A stretch of 64,000 bases of DNA from Symbiodinium natans (GCA_905221605.1 CAJNDS010000091.1:604783-668782); one strand, 5' to 3'; shown: positions 10,279-20,125, numbered from the stretch's first letter. The notes: a model not told the origin generated them from the sequence alone. A program made the numbers and translations.

Positions 10279-12057
10279 TCACTGTTTCTGCACGACCGCC
10301 CTCTCACATGCGCCGATGGCGGCACTAAAGCTGACCTCGTTGGGCCAGAGTCTGGCCATCGGCATGTCAGAGAGCAGTCTCCTTGGCTTCTCGAACCCAA
10401 CGTTTCGGGGGCGGGACGGGGCCTAAAGTACGAGTACAAAGGGGGGCTTCCGAAATAAGGATACTGTTTTGGGTGTACATTAGGGGGGACCCTTATGTGG
10501 GGAAACCCCCGAATTGCTGTTGCTGAGTGCAGCGCAGCCACGCAGCCATCCGCCACTGGGCACCCTTCTCACAGCCACTGATGCCCGCACTGACGCTCAC
10601 TTCATCCGGCGTGGTGCTCGCCAAGGGCAGCTGCGACAGCACCTGTGGCTTGAAGATGTGCAATGTCTACAAGTAGGGGCCCCCCTAGGTATAAGTGGGG
10701 TTATAAAGGCCCTAAATTGGGCTATAAGTCTTCCTCTTTAGGTTATAACTCCCTTAAGTAAAGTTAGTATAGTAAGTGGGCCCCTACATGTATGGGTCTC
10801 AGAAACAGAAACAGAAACAGAACCTCGAGCATGCTAAATCATCGTCCGGGTGCATGCAGAGCCATCTGCCATTCGCCTCCTTCTTCACAAGCACTGACAC
10901 CGGCACTGAAGCTGATTCGGCTGGGCTGGATCCTTTGATGCAGCATCCTTGACAAGAGGTACAGTGCCATCTGCCATTGTCCGCCCTTTTCGCATGCGCT
11001 GATGCCGGCGCTGAAGCTGATCTCACTGGGCTCAAGTCCAAACGCTGGCATCTCGGCAAGGAGATGCAAGGCCACCGGCCACTGCCAACCTTTCTCACAG
11101 GCGCTGATGCCCGCGTTGAAACTCACTTCGCCAGGGACCACGCCTGCGAGGGGCATCTCGGACCTATACTGATCTTGGAACCCTAGCAGAAACTATGATT
11201 CTAGCTGTTTCTTAGGAGTTATGGTGCCCAAAAAATAAAAAGTATGTCCCAAAAATCCCTAAGGGACAAGAGCAGCAGGGCAAACTGCCACTGCCCCTTC
11301 TTCTCACAGGCGCTCATGGTCGCGTTGAAGCTGATCTCATTCGGCGGGATCCCCTCGTTTGCACTACGTGGCTTGTGAGATAAGCTCCCAACTCTACACA
11401 ACACAAGAAGGCGGGCAGTTCTTCAAATGAGGGTCCCTTTTGGGGTCCTCCCTGTTCAGGGTGCCGTACAAACCCTAACCTTTAAACCGAAACCCAGAAC
11501 CAAAGCCAAGCTTCATGTTGCGGCATGCTGGCCAGCCTTGGCTGCTCAGGACCTTCAGCAAGATACCAAAACATCCTCACCTACCCTGAACCCCAAATCG
11601 GAGAGCCGAGAACCTGTAAGCTCTACATTCTGATGGGAAGACCATTAAACTTAGTTGCTGAGTTCATGAGCCCCCCCAAAAAAAACAAGTGTACACTTTC
11701 CGTTCTACAGGCGGTTTAGTATCCCAAAAAGTGGAAAGTGTACTCATTCAGCTGCTAAGATTAACAGCAACCCAATACTATTCTGAACTTGGAACCCTAG
11801 CAAGAATTGTAAGTTTTAGCTGTTTCTTAGGAATTGCAGTGCCCAAAAATCAAAACTTATTCCCAAGAATCCCTACACTGCCAGGGGCCTAATAGTTAGG
11901 TTTCTAGAACCTGAAGGACTCAATTTTTAGGTTCCTGGAAGTATAGGGATTCACCGCAACCCAGTAGCAGTTCCAGTGCCATTTGCCAGCGGCCGGCCTT
12001 CTCACAGGCACTGATCGCGGCACTGAAGCTGACCACTGTCGGGGCACAACCGCGATC
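10279..12057 (-). CDS. PPR gene B, multi-exon, 5' end open
   Basis: Proposed exons, 5' to 3': 11969-12057, a short piece near 11522-11536, 11268-11363, 10854-11163, 10542-10642 and 10279-10381, with stop TGA at 10279-10281. Splicing at 11164-11267 (GT-AG), 10643-10853 (GC-AG) and 10382-10541 (GT-AG) gives consecutive PPR motifs with normal spacing, for example WQFALLLLS joined to EMPLAGVVPGEVS, and QWRMAA joined to RLLSDMPMARLWPNEVS. About six full motifs can be read. The first two exons join less certainly: one motif comes out one residue long. The role would be RNA binding, probably organellar. The 3' end is a clean stop after ACERAVVQKQ. Introns contain an introner, a TA-flanked MITE and a third inverted-repeat element. 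Confidence 0.7.
10643..10853 (-). other. GC-AG intron of PPR gene B carrying a nested MITE
   Basis: The boundary CTGCAT|GCACCC ... CCACAG|GTGCTG joins GALH-type PPR sequence to VLSQLPLASTTPDEVS in frame. No convincing target duplication is seen. The intron contains the CAAGTAGGGGCCCC-ended element at 10670-10790, which explains most of its 211-nt length. Confidence 0.55.
10670..10790 (+). mobile_element. MITE family 1, copy a (TA target duplication)
   Basis: The terminal inverted repeats are CAAGTAGGGGCCCC at the left and GGGCCCCTACATG at the right, flanked by TA (10668-10669 and 10791-10792). Length is 121 bp with no coding capacity. TA duplication and size fit a Tc1/mariner-type MITE. Copies b and c are at 19224-19343 and 35394-35513. 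Confidence 0.7.
11164..11267 (-). mobile_element. Introner-like intron in PPR gene B, TSD GTCC
   Basis: A 100-bp element (11164-11263) lies between exact duplications of GTCC (minus sense; GGAC at 11160-11163 and 11264-11267). It begins CTTAGGG and ends GTATAG on the minus strand. Removing element plus one duplication (GT...AG) joins CTCTT to GTCCGAGATG in frame and restores PPR spacing. A diverged relative, about three quarters similar by eye, lies at 11776-11876. Confidence 0.75.
11649..11760 (+). mobile_element. MITE family with TTAA flanks
   Basis: An inverted-repeat element with ends CTTAGTTGCTGAGTTCAT and ATTCAGCTGCTAAG, bracketed by TTAA at 11645-11648 and 11761-11764. TTAA duplication is typical of piggyBac-type elements. 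A related copy lies at 25671-25769 and a partial one at 24118-24190, both sharing GTGTACACTTTC and ACTCATTCAGCT. It lies inside the proposed first intron of PPR gene B. Confidence 0.5.
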
Positions 12058-13139
12058 CTTCTCAAAGTACGAGGGCTTAGGGTTTAGGGTTTCGGGTTTA
12101 GGGTTAGGGAAATGCCGAGAACTGTGGCGCGGTGTCTTCTCGAAGTGGGTTGGTTCCGTCTCGGCTACCCAAACGATGATAAGAGGCTCATAGGATAGCA
12201 AACACAGGACCCCGAAGTTCGGGAAGCTACCGCGCAGAGTGATGGACGTGAGCCGTGACCTAAGAAAATTATTTTAATTCGAACAAGAGTTGAGTTTCAA
12301 ATCTAACAGCCCCACACCGAATGTGGGAAAAAAGGAGAGATTTGCGGTGTCTCAACCACTCTATAGGATTCGAATATGCCGGTGCTACAAACTAAGGGCA
12401 ATTACATGGTCCCTTAATATGGGCCCCCTATACAACCAAAGGGCCCATACTTCAGAACCCTTTAAAGGAGGTAAGGGACCATATTAAGGGCCATAAAGCT
12501 ACCCTGTTATACAATTTAGTGTCTAATTGGAGCTTAGCACCCGCCTGTCGCACCCCTCTGTGCCCTTGAGAAGGTGATACTAACTAAGGCGGCCGGTGAC
12601 CCTTGAACCGTATATGCACCCCCAGCCTTTACACCCGAAAGCCCCAAAGCCCTCAAACCCTGAACCCGAAACCAAAAAACAACTTTACACACCTAAACCC
12701 TAAAAGCCCCTAAGCTTAAACCCGCTAAACCCTAAAACCCCTAAGCCCTTAAACCCGCTAAACCCTAAACCCTAAACGCTAAGCCCTAAACTCTCCACCC
12801 CCTTGAGCCTAAACTCTCATGTTCCGGCAGGAGTGCTTCGAACCCTAAACCCTGAACCTTGAACCCTAAACCTCAAACCCTCAACCCCTTAAAAGAAGCC
12901 AAACGCCCTGTACCGCCTCTTCCATGGTGGCCAGCAGGTTCAAGCCTCGGTGTTGACCAGTGGGTTTATAGGGTTCATAGAGTTTATGGGGTTTATGGGG
13001 TTTATGGGGTTTATGTTGTTTATGGGGTTTATGGGGTTAGGGTTTGGAGGTTTCGGGTTTAGGGTTGAGGGTTTAGGGCTTAGGGTTTAGGGTTTAGGGT
13101 TTGAAGGTTTAGGGTTTGGGGTTTAGGGTTGTATCTGCT
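12058..13139. other. Repeat-rich stretch upstream of PPR gene B
   Basis: Contains an inverted-repeat element at 12392-12494, degenerate CCCTAAA tracts (12650-12900) and GTTTATGG/TTTAGGG tracts (12960-13130). Confidence 0.5.
12392..12494 (+). mobile_element. Inverted-repeat element, ACATGGTCCCTTAATATGGG family
   Basis: The left end ACATGGTCCCTTAATATGGG is mirrored by GGGACCATATTAAGGGCC at the right. Related but diverged sequence lies at 61434-61572, 13461-13572 and 6547-6665. No coding capacity. Confidence 0.55.
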
Positions 13140-13340
13140 TGGCACTGCTAACAGTCAAGTTTGCAGGGCTATTCAGGACACCTTTAGAAATCAATTGCCG
13201 GGCCTCACTGTCCCTTCGAAACTCATACAAACTCCTCCCTTTTTCAAATCCTATGAAAACAGCGGAGCGCTTCAAGATAGCAAAACCAGCTTCGACTGTT
13301 CACTACGGCAGGTACAGCATGAGGGATTAGGATTCAGCCA
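13140..13340 (+). other. Unique 200-bp island, possibly coding
   Basis: After TTTGCAG the plus strand has two overlapping open frames (one with FRTPLEINCRASLSLRNSYK). Balanced base composition, unlike its repeat surroundings. No product can be named. Confidence 0.3.
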
Positions 13341-13795
13341 CTAAACCCTAAACCCTAAACCCTAAACCTCAACCCTAAACCCTAAACCCTGAACCCTAAA
13401 CCCAGTAACCACAGAATAAGGGTGCCTCTGTTAGGGTTGCTTTATTGGGGGATGCGAAGCATGTGCCCTTCATGTGGGTCCCTTGTTATGTAACCCTTAT
13501 ATACACTATACATGAAGAGGGCCCATACTTCTTATCTCTAGAAACAAGGGCCATGGTCAGATTTATAAGGGAACCTTGAACCCAACAAACGGACAGAAGG
13601 GCACCACGGGTTTAGCACTTTTGCGGGTTTATGTTTTTGTTTGCAGTTTCTTCTGGGGCCCTCCCCAAACCCCAAACCCTAAACCCTAACCTGAAAAACC
13701 CTAAACCCTAAACCCTAAACCCCACACCCTAAACCCTAGACCCTAGACCCTGAAACCTAAACCCTAAACCCTTGGGCGACCACGAGGCCCTGTGC

Positions 13796-16550
13796 CCAAA
13801 GTCCGCAGCTGGCGCACGCGCTGATGGCAGCGTTCACCTGGAGAGCACTTCTGAAGTACTTGGAGGCTCATGGCACTTAGTAGCCCCTAGGTTTTAGGGT
13901 TTAGGTTTAGGGTTTAGGGGTACTTGGAGGTTCATGGTTGCTAGATATAACTGTACTTATAACCTAATTATCACCCCACTAGGGTACTTCAGGGGCGTAT
14001 AAGTGGGTCAGAAGTACACTTATGATTGGGTTTATAATATCCCACGTAAGCCTCAATAATTAGAATAGGGTTTCGGGGTTGCATTAGAATAAACAGAAAG
14101 GGACCACAAAGAAATACGATTCATAATTATTCCGACCCCTATATCAGCTGGGGTTGAGTGATTTGGGGTTTAGGGCTTTGGGGCTTAGGGTTTGGGGTTG
14201 ATGGGATTTTGAGTTTGAGGTTTGGGGTTTAGGGCTTGGGCTTCGGGGTTTGGGGTTTTAGGGATTTGGGGTTTGAGGTTCGGGGTGTAAGGCTTGGGGT
14301 TGATGGGTTTGGGGTGCACTCGCGGCTCTGGTTACTGGTTTTGCTCTTCAACTCATGTGCCTACCCCAAATCCTAAACCCTAAACCCTAAACCCCGTAAA
14401 ATCGAGCGGATTAGCAATGCTCTTGCGCAGGCTTGCGGGGTAAGGCACTCTCCGGCATCATCAGCTTCGGCCCGCACAAAATGCAGGAAAAAACTAAACC
14501 CCAACAAAAAAACCCTCAGCCTAATCATGAGTGCCAAACACAAAACACGCCCCACCCCACCCCCCCTCCCCTTCAAAAACAACAGAAAAGTAAACATGCC
14601 CCAAACCCTGAACCCCAAAAAACCTGCAAAGGAACCTATCAGTGAAGAAGCCCTACGGATAGAGTCGAATACCCTCAACTCAGCCCTTTGGGACTGCATC
14701 ACCTTCGGGGGGATTCAGGGTTTATAGGGTATTAAAGACACTCCTTGGGATATGTTAATGCGGGAGTCTACGAAAACACCGAAAAAGTAGGATTCCTAAA
14801 AATTAGGACCCCGAAAAGGTACCCCTAATTTCGAAAGTTCCCAGGTGTATCAACCGGGGACTTCGCTAGGGCTCTGGACTTTTGTGAGGGTCTTGATCAC
14901 CCTAAACCCTAAACCCTAAACCCAGGGTCGTGTCACGCTGATGGCGTCCACCGCGATGCGAGCATGCGGCATCTCGGCCAGCAAGGAAAGAGCCCACTGC
15001 CACTGCCCATTCCTTGGGGGCAAAAACTGGGATCATGTGCCCCTGCACCACTAGAACCCGTATTTGGGTGCATGAACCCTAAACCCTAAACCCGCCTAAA
15101 CCCTAAACCCATCCTATTGGAGTTCATTCGGTGCCCCCAAGGCTCTTCTCACAGCATGAGATGGCAGCATTGAAGACGATCGCATTCGGGGCTCCTTTTG
15201 CCTATAGTCATGCCAACAATCGCAAAAACAAGTGTATTAGGGTTTAGGGTGTAGGGTTCAGGATTATTTAGGGTTTAGGACGCTCTGGCAACTGAAACTT
15301 TCAGAAATTCTCCGTTATGCAGAGCATCGCTGCCCAGCTACGCGTGCCTTCGACAGAACTTTCAGTGCGAGCTGCCACTGCCCGCCTGTCTCGCAGGCGC
15401 GGAGAAGGGAGCCCAAGCTGACATGGTTGGCCGCGAGAGTTGCTTCTGACATGCCGAAGAACAATTCTAAGGCCATCTGCCTGGGTTGGTGCTTTCAATC
15501 TCTCTGAAGAAATATTCTAAACACTGAAATGTCCTATATAGGATCCTCTTTAAGGGAACATATCAAATATCCCAAGGGCCTGCCCAGCTGCCATTCCCCC
15601 GCCCTGGCGCAAGCTCCGATGCAGGCGCTGAAGCTGATGACGTCGGAGGCAAGGTCGTGTTGCCGCATGGCAGCTAACATAGCCTTGGTAGCCCAGTAAC
15701 CCTAAACCCTAAACCCTAAACCCTAAACCCTAAACCCTAAACCCTAAAAAGGGTAAGGGGTACCACTGGGCTACCAAGTAGCAATGGCCCTCTGCCACTG
15801 ACCGGCCTTCTCACAGGCGCTGATGCTCGCGTTGAAGGTGATCTTGTTTGGCGTCGCGCCGGCTTCTGGCATGCCTATACTCCCTTTAGAACCTAAATAA
15901 AAAAACAACATTTTGTTTGAATATCCTCTGGGTGTTTTATATGAACAAAAATGAACAATAATTCCAAAGGGTGATAAAGGATGCTGTTGAGCAGGCAGAG
16001 CGCCATCAGCCACTGCATGCCCTTCTCGCAGGCGCTGATGGTGGCGTTGAAGCTCACTGTGTCTGGCATGGCCCGGGCACCTGCCATGTCCACCAGCAGC
16101 TGAAGGGGCATCTGCCACTGCCCAGACTTCTGGCAGGCACTGATGGCCGAATTGAAGGTGACCTCATTGGGCAGAACATCAGCTCCTGGCATCTCATGGA
16201 GCAGCTCAAGAGCCAGCTGCCACTCGCCACCCTTTTCGCAAGCACTTATTGCAGCACTGAAGCTGATGACGTCACGCACAAGCTGCTCAGAATGCATCGC
16301 TGCCAGCAAGCACAAGGCGATCTGCCATTGGCCACCCTTCTCACATGCACTGATGCTGGCATTGTAGCTAATCTCGTCTGGGGCGGCCCTCGCTATAGGC
16401 ATGGTGGCCAGCAAATACAGAGCGTGCTGCCAGTGTAGCCCCTTCTCGCAGGCACTAATGCAAGTATTGAAAGTGATTTGATCAGGAACTGTAGTGCTGG
16501 CCAGCATTCGGGACAGGAGGCAAAGCCCCATTTGCCATTGCCCACCCACC
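13796..16550 (-). CDS. PPR gene C, seven-exon model
   Basis: Exons 5' to 3': about 15985-16550, 15783-15874, 15592-15683, 15348-15480, 15146-15201, 14937-15012 and 13796-13837. Removing the introns gives about ten consecutive 35-residue PPR motifs in one frame. Junction examples are ALCLLNS|MPEAGATPNKIT, QRAIA|MLAAMRQHDL, GEWQ|MALELFFGM, CCEK|NGQWQWALSL and DAIS|VNAAISACA. One intron (15202-15347) is less sure and leaves a motif three residues short. All introns end AG|G and donors are GC, GA or GT. The 5' end is open: no in-frame ATG is seen before 16550. If the 14937 exon were not spliced, a TAG formed by telomeric repeat (14916-14918) would end it. The likely role is RNA binding in an organelle. 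Confidence 0.75.
13838..14936 (-). other. 1.1-kb composite intron of PPR gene C (GT-AG, GTGA duplicated)
   Basis: GTGA occurs exactly at both ends (14933-14936 and 13834-13837). Splicing ATCAGC|GTGACA...CTCCAG|GTGAAC joins DAIS to VNAAISACA in frame. The intron starts CGACCCTGGGTTTAGGG and contains telomeric tracts, an inverted-repeat element (about 14745-14852) and an ACTTGGAGGTTCATGG element (13855-14045). Confidence 0.6.
14745..14852 (-). mobile_element. Element family with CCGAAATTAGGGGTA
   Basis: Shares TTTCGAAATTAGGGGTACC and CGGGGTCCT in reverse complement with 19622-19712, 50446-50530, 58862-58910 and a piece inside the PPR gene B intron at 10446-10508. Imperfect inverted ends, no ORF. 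Confidence 0.45.
15013..15145 (-). mobile_element. Introner-like intron in PPR gene C, GA-AG, 10-bp perfect TIR
   Basis: The element 15013-15141 has perfect 10-bp inverted ends, CTTGGGGGCA at each end. A GA donor (GAGC) and CCAAG|GAAT acceptor join GAGAA to GAATGGGCAG in frame. The flanking tetranucleotides are GAGC and GAAT, so the duplication is decayed or absent. Telomeric CCCTAAA units lie inside. Confidence 0.65.
15481..15591 (-). mobile_element. Introner in PPR gene C, TSD GCAG, GC-AG
   Basis: A 107-bp element (15481-15587) lies between GCAG duplications (minus sense; 15588-15591 and 15477-15480). The ends CTGGGCAGGCCCTT and CTGGGTTGGTGCTT form an imperfect inverted repeat. Excision joins GAATG to GCAGATGGCC in frame, giving GEWQMALELF. 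Confidence 0.8.
15684..15782 (-). mobile_element. Introner in PPR gene C, TSD GCTA, filled with telomeric repeat
   Basis: A 95-bp element (15684-15778) with inverted ends CTTGGTAGCCCAGT lies between GCTA duplications (minus sense; 15779-15782 and 15680-15683). Its interior (about 15699-15748) is CCCTAAA repeat. Excision as GC...AG joins GCCATT to GCTATGTTAGCTGCC in frame. The end sequence is shared with the intron at 17520-17637. Confidence 0.85.
15875..15984 (-). mobile_element. Introner in PPR gene C, TSD GCAT, GC-AG
   Basis: A 106-bp element (15875-15980) lies between GCAT duplications (minus sense; ATGC at 15871-15874 and 15981-15984). Imperfect inverted ends share CCCTTTxGAA. Excision of GCATCC...GTATAG joins CTCAACA to GCATGCCAGAA in frame and keeps the Trp-to-MP spacing of a PPR motif. 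Confidence 0.8.
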
Positions 16551-16881
16551 TCGGGTCTTAGCAGGACATTCGGGATTTCGGTACCCGATATATACGCCTG
16601 AAAGGGTCATGTGGGGCTTCCATGGCACCTTAAAGGGTTCTATTGGGGAGGCGAATCAGGTATCCAACTCCCCAACTTCCCTACGAAGAATGCGGTTATG
16701 AGCCCTTTGTGGCCTTCAAACTCTGAACAGTTTGGACTGAAGGGGCTTACAAGGGGAACCAACACCCTAAAAATATAAAAATTAAAATTAAAATAAGGGC
16801 CAACTCTGGTCCTAGACAACCTGGACCCCTCAAGTACCCTTTAAGATCTCCTAAATACCCCCCCCCCCCCCCCATAGGCCG

Positions 16882-18110
16882 TTAACGGAGCACCTCGGTG
16901 GTTTTGATGGCGGCATTGAAGCTGACGACGTCGGGTGAAAGTTTGCAGGCGGCCATCTCCTCGGTTTGACCCATAAAAAAGAACCTAGGGTTTAGGGGTT
17001 TAGGGTTTAGGGTCTAGGGTCTAGGGTTTAGGGTTTAGGGTTTAGGGTCCAGCCCCTACTACTTCCAATGACCTACGACTTATGCTGCTAGAACCCTTAT
17101 ATTATGGGGGCAGAGGATGGCAAAGTCAATGCAGCCCTGGAAGTATAGCAGGTTCGACTTCTAGACCCAGTTTAGGGTTTCGGCCTGAGGCTTTAGGGTT
17201 TAGGGTTTAGGACCCAGGAGGAACCTAGGAATAAGAAGGGGCGCCCTGTTTGGTTTTAAGGGAAATATAAGGGAACCTAAGCCCTAAACAAAGGAAATCA
17301 GGAATTTAAAGGGTACCCTTTTCGGCTTTAAGGGGATTATAAGGGAACCTAAGCCCTAAACAAAGGAAATAAGAGCCTGCTCCGGATCTTAGACTTTAAA
17401 AGAATCTACAAAGGGGGTTCCCAAGGTCGTACCTGGCCTCCGATAAGAGCAACACAGCCCACTGCCATTGAAGGGAGTGCTCGCAGGCGCTGATCGCGGC
17501 GTTGAAGCTGAACGTGTTCCTTGGTAGCCCAGGAACCATATCAAAATACGGGCACCCTTTTTTGGGTTGGTTACTTTCGAAGGGAAACCCAGAACAAAAA
17601 AAAAAAGGAAAAGGGTACCACAGGGCTAGTAAGGTTCGGCTGAGTCTGAGCCGCCGGCATTTGAGACAGTAGCAGGAGTGCCAGCTGCCACTGCCTTGGG
17701 AAGATAATCAGTGGGCCCAAAACCCTTAAACCCTTAAACCCTTAAACCCTAAACCCTTAAACCGTCAGTGTAGCTGAATAGGGCTATTTTGGGGGATATC
17801 CTAGAGGTCCGCCTGAGGAGCATGTCTGGATTTTGGGGGTAACTGACAGAGTCCAGAACCCATCCCCCACCCCCCCCCCCCCCCCCCCCTCCCGCCCGCC
17901 CCAAACAAAAGCCCTAAACGCTAAACCCTAAACCCTAAACCCTAAACCCTAAACCCTAAACCCTAAACCCTAAACCCTAAACCCTAAGCAAAAAGCTGTT
18001 AGGCATCATTGTGACCACGAGCCGCTGGCCCTTGCTGCAAGAAGTAATCGCCGCACTGAAGCTGTAGACAGTCGGCACTGCCCTGGCGGCCACGATGCCT
18101 CGGATGGCCC
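16882..18110 (-). CDS. PPR gene D, four-exon model with stop
   Basis: Exons: 18026-18110, 17638-17694, 17441-17519 and 16882-16959, with stop TAA at 16882-16884. The spliced reading is IVAARAVPTVYSFSAAITSC, then QWQLALLLLSQMPAAQTQPN, then a further motif ending WAVLLLSE, then MAACKLSPDVVSFNAAIK and a short tail. The first exon resembles the second motif of PPR gene A (TVPHVYCFSAAITACEK), so it lies near the protein's N-terminus. Introns are GC-AG (17695-18025), GA-AG (17520-17637) and GA-AG (16960-17440). Only about three motifs remain, so this is a short PPR protein or an eroded gene. The upstream first exon is not identified. Confidence 0.68.
16960..17440 (-). other. 481-nt GA-AG intron of PPR gene D with nested repeat
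   Basis: TTATCG|GAGGCC...ACCGAG|GAGATG joins LLLSE to MAACKLSPD in frame. Inside are telomeric tracts (16987-17050), a poly-C run (16859 onward lies just outside), and a duplicated AAGGGAACCTAAGCCCT-containing element at 17210-17391. Confidence 0.5.
17210..17391 (+). mobile_element. CCCAGG-ended element with internal tandem duplication
   Basis: Starts TAGGACCCAGGAGGAACC and ends CCGGATCTTAG. An internal segment with ATAAGGGAACCTAAGCCCTA is present twice about 68 bp apart. Related elements, recognised by CCTAGGAATAAAAAGGG and GGGAACCTAAACCC, lie at 37037-37143, 51739-51848, 54605-54714 and 63623-63722. Confidence 0.5.
17520..17637 (-). mobile_element. Introner in PPR gene D, TSD GAAC, GA-AG
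   Basis: A 114-bp element (17520-17633) with ends CTTACTAGCCCTGTGGTACC and CTTGGTAGCCCAGGAACC lies between exact GAAC duplications (minus sense; 17634-17637 and 17516-17519). Excision GA...AG joins CAGCC to GAACACGTTCAGC in frame. It is the same end family as the introner at 15684-15778. Confidence 0.83.
17695..18025 (-). other. GC-AG intron of PPR gene D containing a telomeric array
   Basis: GGGCCA|GCGGCT...CCCAAG|GCAGTGG joins SCSKGQ to QWQLAL in frame. Flanking tetramers GCGG and GCAG differ at one base. The interior holds CCCTAAA (17919-17995), a poly-C tract and CCCTTAAA units. Confidence 0.55.
17919..17995 (-). repeat. Telomeric array in PPR gene D intron
   Basis: About ten CCCTAAA units, preceded by a poly-C run (17866-17889). 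Confidence 0.93.
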
Positions 18111-19220
18111 CTTCTTTGAGGGTTTAGGGTTTAGGGTTTAGGGTTTAGGGTTTAGATTTAAGGTTTGGGGTTTGGGGTTTTGGGTTGCTAGGGCCTAGAG
18201 TAGGCCCTTGTTCCTTTTTTGAAGGGTTTAGGTTCCCTTACAAGCCTCTTAAAACGAAAAAGGGCACCCATTCTAGTCCTAGGTTACTCTTCGGTGTAGT
18301 TTTACTTAATTTCGCGTTTAGTTTTAGGGGTTGATCGGGTTCAGGGATATCTTTATCTGAGCTGGATTGCTTGTTCAGAAGGTTGAGACCCCGGGCACAC
18401 TTTCCCCAAGGGCCAAACCCCAAACCCAAAATCCCAACCCCCAAACCCTAGACCCAAAAAGGGGAAAAAAGGACTAGGCAAACTTTTCCCAAGCGCCTCC
18501 CTAGAAACTTGTCAAGACATGTAGGGCAGCTTCCCACAGTTGCGCCCGGCCGCACCAGGAGATCACCTCGTGACAACGCCGCACCGGGTGTAGGGTTTAG
18601 GGTTTAGGGTTTAGGGTTTTGGGTTATGAAACTAAACCCTTGAAACCACAGAAACCCTAGGGCTTGGGGTGAAAACTCTAAACCACAAAAACTTCGAACC
18701 CCAAACTCGTGAGCATCCAAGGCTCCTACAGGATCCTACAGGGCTAGCTTCGGGTGATGAACAGGAACCAAAGAACACAGGGTTTCCCTGACGGATTGGG
18801 GTTTAGGATTTCGGGTTTATAAGCCCGAAATGGTCTAGGGTTTAGGATTTTGGGTTTAAGGTCCGGGTTTGGGGTTTAAGGTTTATAGGGTTTAGGGCTT
18901 GCATGTTTGAAAGGTTAGAGCACGATGAGATTGCAAAACAAGGGTTTAGGATGGTGCGGGGTTAAGCATTTAGGGAATTTAGGGGTTGGGTGCCCAAAGA
19001 AGGGGTATGTACCCTAAACCCAGGGCTCGGGAGTTGTAGGATCTAGGGAAATCCCAAACCCTGGCCTAAACCCTATAAACCTCTAACCCTAAAAGCTCGC
19101 CCTACAGAATTCCTTTTCCCTTATGGGTCGGCTGATTTTTTGTTGGCTCTCCCTAGCCTTGCAATATGCAGGTCTTGAGTTCGCCGGCTTATGTGAGCCT
19201 TGCACATTTCTTTCTCTATT
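18111..19220. other. Unassigned repeat-rich stretch
   Basis: TTTAGGG tracts at 18117-18155 and 18590-18625, a degenerate GGGTTT region to 19000, and poorly conserved CCCTAAA. No exon supported. Confidence 0.45.
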
Positions 19221-19223
19221 GTA

Positions 19224-19343
19224 CAGGTAGGGCCCCCCTTAGTATACTAACTTTGCTTAAGGGAGTTACAACCTAAATAGGAAGACTTATAGCCCAATTT
19301 AGGGCCTTCATCACCCTACTTCTAACTAGGGGGCCCCTACTTG
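19224..19343 (-). mobile_element. MITE family 1, copy b
   Basis: The same 120-bp element as at 10670, in reverse orientation. Ends are CAGGTAGGGCCCC and GGGGCCCCTACTTG, flanked by TA at 19222-19223 and 19344-19345. The interior (AGTATACTAACTTTGC) matches the reverse complement of copies a and c. Confidence 0.7.
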
Positions 19344-19379
19344 TATCAATAATCACTAAACAACACGAACATCCAACAT

Positions 19380-19590
19380 TCGGATTCCATCATATCTGAA
19401 TGTGGAGAAACAGATACAACACATGCAGCAATCTGACGTTGGACGGTGATTACTGCAAATACGCGGGTTCACGAATTTATTGGCAGCGTCGTAGCGCTTT
19501 GGTAGACAGCGCTTTCATTAGAATGCTTGCGCCGAGTGTTGTGTTTGCAGCCTATAAAGACAGGCTCTATGCACAGATCTAAAGTGATAA
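19380..19590 (+). other. Unique 200-bp island of different composition
   Basis: A 60-codon plus frame from ATG 19400 to TAA (SNLTLDGDYCKYAGSRIYWQ) lies in DNA of near-balanced composition next to MITE copy b. Not recognised. It could be a transposon or organelle-derived fragment. Confidence 0.3.
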
Positions 19591-19737
19591 ATGTGGGGGG
19601 GGGGGGGGTTTGTGGTTTACGGAAAGTAAGGGGCCCCTAGTATAGTCCCCCAAATAGTAGTATTCCCTTATACTAAGAACCCCAAAAAGGTACCCCTAGT
19701 TTCGGAAACCCCCATGCGAAATGTACAAAATGTGGAG

Positions 19738-19816
19738 GGCCTCGCGGCACGTTCGTTGGTCGCCAATGTCTTCTGCGGCGAGATGGCGAAGAGCAGCTCG
19801 CCAGTCCTTCCTCAAG
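19738..19816 (+). CDS. Putative plus-strand exon
   Basis: TGTGGAG|GGCC to CCTCAAG|GTAGGG reads GLAARSLVANVFCGEMAKSS then PVLPQ in one frame with a good GT donor. One of few plus-strand exon candidates. Family not recognised. Confidence 0.42.
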
Positions 19817-20125
19817 GTAGGGTTTCGGGTTTCGGGTTTAAGGTTTAGAGCTTATAGGGCTTAGGGCTTAGAGTTTAGGGTTAGGGCTTATAGGGTTTAG
19901 GGTTTAGGGCTTGGGGTTTAGGGTTTCAGGACTCAAAACCCTACACATTTAGGGCCTTCTCTGCGCCAGACTGCTCGCCGGAACCCTGAGACTTCAAACC
20001 TAAACCCCGAAACCCGCCTAAAACCCTGCAACCGGCAGACCCCGAGCGCTGTCGGCGTCAGGGCTCATAGGGGTTTGCAGAAGGTTTGGGTTGTGTGGTA
20101 TACTTCGGGCCTTCACTAGGGCGCC

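Noticed and set aside
10382-10541. Third introner in PPR gene B
   Set aside because: The GT-AG junction is in frame, but flanking tetramers (GTGG and GAGA) differ and ends are not inverted, so it is treated as an ordinary intron with a nested element.
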